A DNA stretch of 64,000 bases from Bufo bufo. Taxonomy: Eukaryota > Chordata > Amphibia > Anura > Bufonidae. The stretch lies in contig NC_053392.1 of the NCBI RefSeq assembly GCF_905171765.1, positions 503,794,556-503,858,555 of the forward strand, written 5' to 3'. Of this stretch, positions 52,027 to 61,000 are shown piece by piece; position 1 is the first letter of the stretch, and the number at the start of each line of letters is the position of its first letter. The position numbers were made by a program, and so were the translations under genes. The notes under the pieces are model-generated. The model made no database searches. It had not been told where the DNA came from and saw nothing but the letters and a program-made list of their open reading frames with translations.

Positions 52027-55000
52027 AAGATATCTGGACATTTTTGTAGGACCTTTGATTTTGGAGTGACAGTTGTAGTCCCAAGCAGTAGACTGACTTG
52101 TGTGCAATCTTGTGCCTGCCGTGATCAAAAATCAAACCGCTACAAAAAAAATATATAATCTAGGCGTAGCCACAGCATCAGTTTCTCACCTTCCTTTTTG
52201 TGTTGCAGAAAATCACAGCCTGTGTAATGGTGAGTGTGTCGTACAAATCACATAAGGTGTCAAACTTCCATTCTTCCCGCTCCACTGCCACAAAGAACTG
52301 CTTAATGCCTTCCAGCGTCAACTCATCACTGTAAGAACAGACCCCACAATGAAACTGTAGCATACACTTCGGCACCACATTGTTGTACCTGACTGCACGC
52401 GGGCTTATTACAAGGAACGCCAATCAAATCTAAACCAATGAAAAGCTGTGGTTAAATAATTACCGTTTCACCAGGATACGGATGGGATCGGTCATGAACT
52501 TATTGGTCATTTCCAGGATCTCATGAGGAAGCGTGGCACTGATCAGGCACACCTGTGTAGCTGGTGGCAGATACCTATACACATCATAAATCTGTTCCTT
52601 GAAACCTAAAATAAAATGATGATTAATTATTCATTTAACCACAAATGAATGCAAAGTGTTAAGTGTATGTCAAGTATCGTGAAAAACAAGCTGTAAAAGC
52701 GCAGATCCTCAAATGTGGGTAGCTTTTTAAGCACTATGGAAAACCACTTATAGATGCTCAGTTTAAAGGGGTTCTGTACCTTTTGATTACTGATGATTTA
52801 TCCTTTACCTGAGCTATGGGGAGGGGGGCCAGATCTGAGGTTTGAATAAACCTTATTTATATTGGGGCTCTGGGGTGGGATGTCATTCACATTTGAGTCT
52901 GAATGGGGAGGTCTTATTTACATTGGGGTCTGAGCTGAAGTCTGAGGGTCTTATTAGTATTGGGTGTCAGATTGCTGGTGTGATCTTGGGTCTATTGAAA
53001 AAAAATAATTCTTATTATTTTCCTCCTCTAAAACCTAGGTGCGTCTTATGGGCAGGTGCGTCATATGGGGCCCGAAAAATATAGTAATTGGTAAGACACT
53101 TTTGTAAATCAGTAGGTACAAACTGTAACACTTTCCTATCATAATTAGTAGTAAGGGAAATTTCCTGTGTGTTCTCTATGTGCTTCCATCTTCTAATATG
53201 GCGAAGGGTGATGTGTGCACTCCTGGTGTGGCTCCTCAACATCGCACCATACGTGCAGAATGTTGGGTTTGGGGGAATTGCGTCACAGCGATCCTCCCTC
53301 CTCTCCCTGCTTCAGCCCTCTGGCGTGTTAGCACGGATTCGCATCTGGAGCCCCAAATTTTATCTAACACCGGAATTAAATTATTATATTCTGCCTCCTA
53401 TAAATACCATATCCTTTCCAACAATTCTCAGCACCACCCAAGGAAGCTGTTGGGGTGAAACACATTGGGGTCTGGGAAGGACCCTCTTCCTGTGAATCCA
53501 TGGAATCGCAATTGGGTTGGTAACTTTACTAATAAACATCATAGACATTGTATTTTCATTTAAATGTACTCCATGTCTATTCAGTTTCTGTTATAATCCT
53601 CATGGTAATGGTATCCGCCATTTATATGTTAAAAGGGTTTCTACCACCAGAAATACGGTTATGTAGCTGACTGACATTAGCGATGCGCTAATGTCAGCAC
53701 TACATAAAAACAGTATGTTTTTTACATTTCTCCCTGCAGCTGTTTTGGTAAAAAAAAGCACTTTTATAATATGCTAATGAGCCTCTAGGTGCTATGTGGG
53801 CGTAAAATCAGCACCTAGAGGGTCCGTCTACTCACCCTTTATCCCGCCCAGGTCCTCTGTTCTGCCCGCCTGCTCCTCTTGATTAATGGCACGTTAAGCC
53901 GCAGGCGCAGTGAGTGAATGATGCGCTCTTGGTGCCGGATTGCGCAGACTATGGCCTATTGCACACGACCGTATGGCTTTTTCAGTGTTTTGCGGTCCAT
54001 TTTTCACGGATCCGTTGTTCCGTTTTTTGTTTCCGTTTTTCCGTATGGCATATACAGTATACAGTAATTACATAGATAAAAATGGGCTGGGCATAACATT
54101 TTCAATAGATGGTTCAGCAAAAAACGGAACGGAAACGGAAGACATACGGATGCATTTCCGTATGTGTTCAGTTTTTTTTGCGGACCCATTTGACTTGAAT
54201 GGAGCCACGGACCGTGATTTGCAGGCAATAATAGGACATGTTCTATGTTAAAACGGAACGGAAACGGAATGCATACGGAGTACATTCCGTTTTTTTTGCG
54301 GAACCATTGAAATGAATGGTTCCGTATATGGACCGTATACGGAACGCAAAAAACAGCCAGTAAACGGGGGGAAAAAAACGGCCGTGTGCAGGAGGCCTAT
54401 GTCACACTGAGGAATCCGGCATCAAGAGAGCGGCCTTCACTCACTGCGCCGAATACAGAAGTGAATGGCGCAGGCGCGGGATTTCGGCAGCAATGCAGCG
54501 GACCGTGCCATCAATCAAGAGGAGCTGGGTGGGCAGAACAGGGGACCTGGGCGGGATAAAGGGTGAGTAGACAGCCTCTAGGTGCTGATTTTACGCCCAC
54601 ATAGCACCTAGAGGCTCATTAGCATATTATAAAAGTGTTTTTTTTAACCAAAACGGCTGCAGGGGGAAAGGTAAAAAACATACTGTTATGTAGTGCTGAC
54701 ATTAGCGCATCGCTAATGTCAGTCAGCTACATAATATTTCTGGTGGTAGAAACCCTTTAACTACTGCTGTAAAGTCTTTGTCTTAGCCATTTATGGGGAT
54801 GGGTGTAAGCATTTTGAGCTAAAACAGTTAAACAATTTTTGACAAACTTGATACTGTTGTGTTATTTGGGGTATTTACATATAGAGAGAATTTATTGGTG
54901 TTGGGTCACATGAATTGTCTGACAAAAAAAAAAACACCTGCATGCGTTTTGTCCATCTGTTTTTGCAAACAGCGTCTTACCACAAGTGTTTTCTTTATGG

Positions 55001-58000
55001 CATTTTTCCCCTATAGAGGAGATGTCAAAACGCCTGAAAAAATGCTGATAGCTACAGCATGCTTTGTTTTGAAAAAAAAAATAAAAAAATGAACAAAATT
55101 GCCAATATAATTTTATTTTATTCTTTTCCCCACACAGCCCTTTGGCTAACATCTGGAGCTGGTGACAAAAAAAAAACAAACGCAAAAGTGCAGAAATCTA
55201 ACAGCAGAATCGATAGGGTATGCCCACACCTAACTTACATGCTGTAGATTTTCTGCAGAAAAAAAAAAATTCTTCCACAGCATGTCAATGAGCATGGCTA
55301 AAAACTCATTCCTGTTGGTACTATACGATGCTGCGGACATTTCAGTTACGTGTGGACGTCCCCCTTAAGGCGTTTTTCCCATAGGAAAAACATTCACAGG
55401 ACAGGGGATGAGTGTCATATCACAGGGGTTGGACCACGCATTCCTAGCAACTACTCTGTCTAAATTATGCAGGATTTCAGCTCAACACCAAATTGCCATT
55501 ATGCTAAACCCAGTGAATAGGCAACACAGCTTGGCAGAATATAAACCTGATTTTATTCTGACTGCCAAGTCGGCTATATTTTTGTTGCAATAAATGTAGG
55601 GGCCTCTTTAAAAAAGGTAAGGTAGCTGAAAACTAAATAGCTGCGAAGATCAGGCATGAAATACATTTTTAGTTCAGGAGCTAAAACGTGGAATGTAAAA
55701 CAAACCTTTGTTAAGCATCTCATCAGCCTCATCCAGAACAAGCATTTTAATCGCCCGCGTTCTTAAGCTTCTGCGCCGAATCATATCTGTGTAATAAATT
55801 ATAGTGGACAATAAATAAATCCATCCCTACAAAGCCATAAAGAGGACCTGTCACCTCTCCTGACAGGTCTGATTTAGTAACCACTTGCACTCTCCATGTA
55901 ATGACAATCTTGGAACAACTTTTCATGTAAATCTATGTTGTTCTGTCCTCCATTTATTGGATTATTAAAGGGGTTATCCTGAAAAAGATAACTTGTCCTC
56001 AGGATAGGTCATCATTATCACATCAGCAGTGGTCCAAATCCTGATCAGGGAGCTCTGGTGAGAGATGTATGCTCCTGGCAGTGCCGTACATTGTATAGTG
56101 GCAGTGCTTGATACTGCAGCTTAGCCCCATTGATTTAAATGGGGCTGAGATACAACTAGGACACATGACCAATGTACAGCGATTTCACTGGCTTAGGGCT
56201 CATGCCCACGAACGTAAGGGCTCTGTTCCCGTGCTGTGGATCGCAAATTGCGGTCCGCAATGCACGGGCACCAACTCTGGGGCAGCCGCATGCAGATCCA
56301 TTCACTTGAATGGGGTTCGCGATCCGCATCCTACGGTCCACACCGCAAAAAAGTAGTGCATGCACTACTTTTTGGTGGTGCGGAGGCACGTACAGTAAAC
56401 CCACGGAGCACCTCGTAGTACTTCGATCCGTGCCTCTGTTCCGCATCTCCCAGATTGCGGACCCACTGAAGTGTCACTGACAAATCTCGCCGCGCTCTTC
56501 CAGCAGAGGATGAAACCGTCACTGGGCTTGGCACATACCCAGTGAAACATTTGAGGCTGATGCCCTCCGTTCCGAACACTGCCTGCGCCTCCACTCTTCC
56601 GGTTCAACTGAGGGAATCAGCCTCCAATGTTTCACTGGGCATGCGCTGAGCCCAGTGAAGGTTTCATCCTCTGCTGGAAGATCGCGGCGAGATTTGTCAG
56701 TGACACTGAAGGCAAGGGTGGGCGGGGTTCTTTGCTGTTAGTGATATAGTGTGCGCTGCTGGGGGCGTAGAGTATGAGCCAAGGAGATGCGTGCTTGGGC
56801 TCTGATGGAGGGCGGGCCTGTGCACTCAATGGGGGTGTTCCTGGGCACCTTTGAACAAAAATAACGCCCCTCTGGGCACCTTACTGGCTTATTTGCATAA
56901 GGAATAAAGTGAATTTTTTTCAAGATGGAAACCAAGCAGCAAGGAAAGAAAAGCACATCTGGAAAGGAGGTAGTAAGTGCTACAAGACAAGAGTTTTAGT
57001 TTAATTGTGATGATTCTGGTAAAAGATTCCCTTTAAACACCATGCTTACCAAAGACACGGCCTGGTGTGCCAGCAACAACATGCTGTCCATAATCCAGTT
57101 TTCTGATATCTTCTCCTACGTTGGTTCCCCCAATGCATGCGTGGCACTGCACATTCATGTAGTCACCCAAAGCAAGAAGAACCTGGAATAGCAGCCAATG
57201 TGAGATTACAGAACAGTCATACGGAAGTGGCCGACGTTATTTTGACATCAGCTGTGCTGGGATGGTCACTAACATGAATTCTTGTTACTGTAATGTGCTT
57301 TTTTGCATTAACACATGAAGCCAGTCAAAACTACGGTGGCCATATCTATACCCCGAGTACCAAAACTGGAGAAGAGGAAACCAAGCAGCTCCCTCACCGA
57401 GAGCAATGACTTCTCCTGAGAGGTAAAAAACGAATTACTTTACCTTTTGAATCTGTCCAGCCAATTCTCTAGTTGGTGCTAAAATCAACGCTTGAGTTTC
57501 CCGGAGCTACAAAACAATAAAAACGTGTACTTAAAATCAGGTCTATATTAAAAGATCACAGTTCACAAGATAAAAACAGAACTTTGTAATGTATTGGGCA
57601 TATGGTTATGTTGGAGGTACACGTCAAGGAATACCCCTGAAATATACCTCTAGCATTTGACGGAGGTCTGGATTTTGTATCTAAAGCAAATTATGCATAA
57701 CTATAAACTTTTCTAGTATAGAGGGCTCATCCATGGCCCACAGCATAATGCATCATATGTATTATATCAAAACAATGGAAAAAGGGGGCCCATATTCTGT
57801 GTGTCATCTGTATGGTCTATATACTCTAAAGGCCAATCCCCTCAACAGTTACTAAATAACTGCAAACAAAAAAACTGATTTAAGTCAACCCTGTCAATTA
57901 AATAGTGATGTTAATAAAGTATCACTTGTCCCACCAGAGCGATACTGTAATAAATTAGTGATATATTACCTGAATATCCAAACACTGAAGGACAGACACA

Positions 58001-61000
58001 CAAAATGTTGCTGTTTTGCCTGTACCAGACTGTGATCTGCAAGATAAAAGCAAAGAAACTTAAAAAAAAACAAAAAAACAAAAAAACAATCCTACAACAA
58101 AAACTGCTGCATTATCCAAATAAGTGAGGGATAAAACCTGAGAAATTACAAGTAAATCCAGCAATGAACATCAGTAGACCACTGTGCTAATAACATTCAG
58201 ATTCTTTGAAGCCAGAGACTACTTTTACGCCTGCGTTTTCCATTCCGCTATTGAGATCCGGCAAAAGATCTCAAAACCTGAGGAAAATCCTTCAGTTTTG
58301 TCCCCATTTATTGTCAATGAAGACAAAACTGAACAAACCGGAAAGGAGTGCACCAGAACGCATTCCGTTCCCATGCCAGACACAAAACCGCTGCAAGCAA
58401 TGTTAGTGTGCGGCATGGGAAACTGAACATGCGGGATAATACACCTAAAACAATGTAAGCCAATGGCGCCAGATCTGTTATTTTTTGGACACAAAGAAAA
58501 CAGACCCGTCGTCAATGGACTTACAATGGCTCTAGTGCCAGATGTGGCATGTTCATTTTCAACATAATAGAACTGGATCCGTTTTGAACGGATGGAGCCG
58601 GTTGTATTATTCACACGGATGCGTTTTGCTGTGGTTTTGAGATGCCGGATCTCAAAACCGGATAGCAAAAACGCATATGTGAAAGTAGCCAGACATGTTC
58701 AGAGGCGCTGGTTCAAACTAACTGCAGGAGAACCTCCCATTCACAGAGGGCAGTATTAGTTCGGCTAATACACAGGTCATGTAACATATGTCAGGAACCA
58801 ATTGCCACAAAAAGCACTAAATCTGTCCTGGGACCACTTACTGTGCAATTACATCTCTGCCTTTAATTATCTGTTTAATTGCCCTCTGTTGGATGGCGGA
58901 CGGCTTCTCAAACCCTAAAAGAAACAAACATTTAGTAAAAGAAGAACAGGAAACACAGACCTAGTAAATAATGGCAAAGCATCTGCCTGTGATGGAGGCT
59001 GCGTGCAGGGGCGTCTCCTCACCCCATGAATTAGGACATGTGCACAGACCTTCTCCTGCTGATCGCATTTTTCTACACAATGCCGAGAGCAACAAAGTAT
59101 TAACAGGTTCCCTTTAAAGGGGTTCTCTGGGCTTTTCATTCAATCCTGGAATCTTCTCTCCTTTGTAGGAAAAATAGTTTGGTCACTACTTACCTATCCG
59201 TTGTGCCGCTGATGGATGGGTAAGTAGTGACCAAATCATCTTTCCTACACAGGTAGATGCCAGGATTTAATGAAAAACGAGGGAGTTGAAGTGACAAAAA
59301 AAATGGCAAATTGGCAGTACTTTCCCTGTTACGCCACTCACCATATGAAATGTATATTGTTACATTTTAATAGTATGGAGGTTTTCACACCTACAACACC
59401 CATGATGTTTATTTCTTTATTGTTTAACTATTTTTATTTTGGGGAAAAGGGGGTGATTTTTGAACTTTTTTTTAAAGTCCTCTTGGGTTTAACTGGCAAT
59501 TATCAGATTGACCATTGTGTTCACTGACTGCTATACAGCCATCATTGAACACTTCATTCTTAAAGGGAGTCTGTCATCAGCATTTCACTTTTTTAACCCT
59601 TCCCACAGCTCCCTAGCATGCTTACAGTTAATGAAAAAGTTACCTGTGGCATCAATCCTGGACTTATAGAACCCTCAAAAACAATCTTTAAAAGATATGC
59701 AAATGAGGGCTCGCAAGTGCCCAGGGCGGCGTTACTCTCTTAGGTGCCCTACTTGCTCAGCCTTCTCATTTCGTCCGCCCGCCCGCCCTTTCCCTCTGAC
59801 TGCCTTTGTACTAACTTGTTATTCTGACGATATCCTGCGCCCTCATTCCTTTGGCCGGCGCATGCGCACTGCGATGCCCATTACTTGTACGGCATCACAG
59901 TAACTATTGCGCATGCGCCGGCTAACGACGCAAAACCACAACAAAGGAGGCGGTCCATCGGCGTCGTTAGCTGGCGCATGCGCAATAGTTACTGTGATGC
60001 CGTACAAGGAATGGGCATCGCAGTGCGCATGCGCCGGCCAAAGGAATGAGTGCGCAGGCGCGGGATATCGGCAGCATAACAAGTTAGTACAAAGGCCGTC
60101 AGAGGGAAAGGATGGGCGGGCGGAGGGTAGGAAGGGGCGGGGGGGACGCAATGAGAAGGCTGAGCAAGCAGGGCACCTAAAAGAGTAACGCCACCCTGGG
60201 CACTTGCGAGCCCTCATTTGCGTATCTTATAAAGATCGTTTTTGAGGGTTCTATAAGTCCAGGATTGATGCCAGAGGTAACCTTTTTATTAACTGTAAGC
60301 ATGCTAGGGAGCTGTGGGAAGGGTTAAAAAAGTGAAATGCTGGTGACAGACTCCCTTTAATGTGACAATACAATGCTGCCACCTAGTGGCCTGTGTGGGT
60401 ATATTCCACTTATAGCTGCTGAAGCTCGCCTGAGGCTGTTCGAAATCGGGATGCAGCTGAAGATGAAAGCAGATTTTACTGCATTTCTGACAGCGATATC
60501 TCCTGCTTCTGTTGTACTAATGCTGCCATTCTTGTCTCGTATTAAAGCTTGTAATGCCAAATTTCAAAGAACAGGCCCATGTCTCTAGCTACTGCCAATC
60601 CAGAAATATGAGCAGCAAAAGCCCCCCCACCCCCTCTCTGCCTGAGGGTAAGGCTACTTTCACACTTGCGTTGTTCTTTTCCGGCATAGAGTTCCGTCAC
60701 AGGGGCTCTATACCGGAAAAGAACTGATCAGGTATGTCCCCATGCATTCTGAATGGAGAGTAATCCGTTCAGTTTGCATCAGTATGTCTTCAGTTCAGTC
60801 GTTTTGACTGATCAGGCAAAAGAGAAAACCGTAGCATGCTACGGTTTTATCTCCGGCTAAAAAAAACTGAAGACTTGCCTGAATGCCGGATCCGGCATTT
60901 TTTCCCATAGGAATGTATTAGTGTTGGATCCGGCATTCAGAATACCGGAATGCCGGATCCGTCCTTCCGGTATGCGCATGCGCAGACTGAAAAAAAGGTG

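Noticed and set aside
59697..60217. Arg-rich ORFs on both strands of the 60-kb region
   Set aside because: They are arms of a palindromic MITE; the sequence repeats itself inverted.
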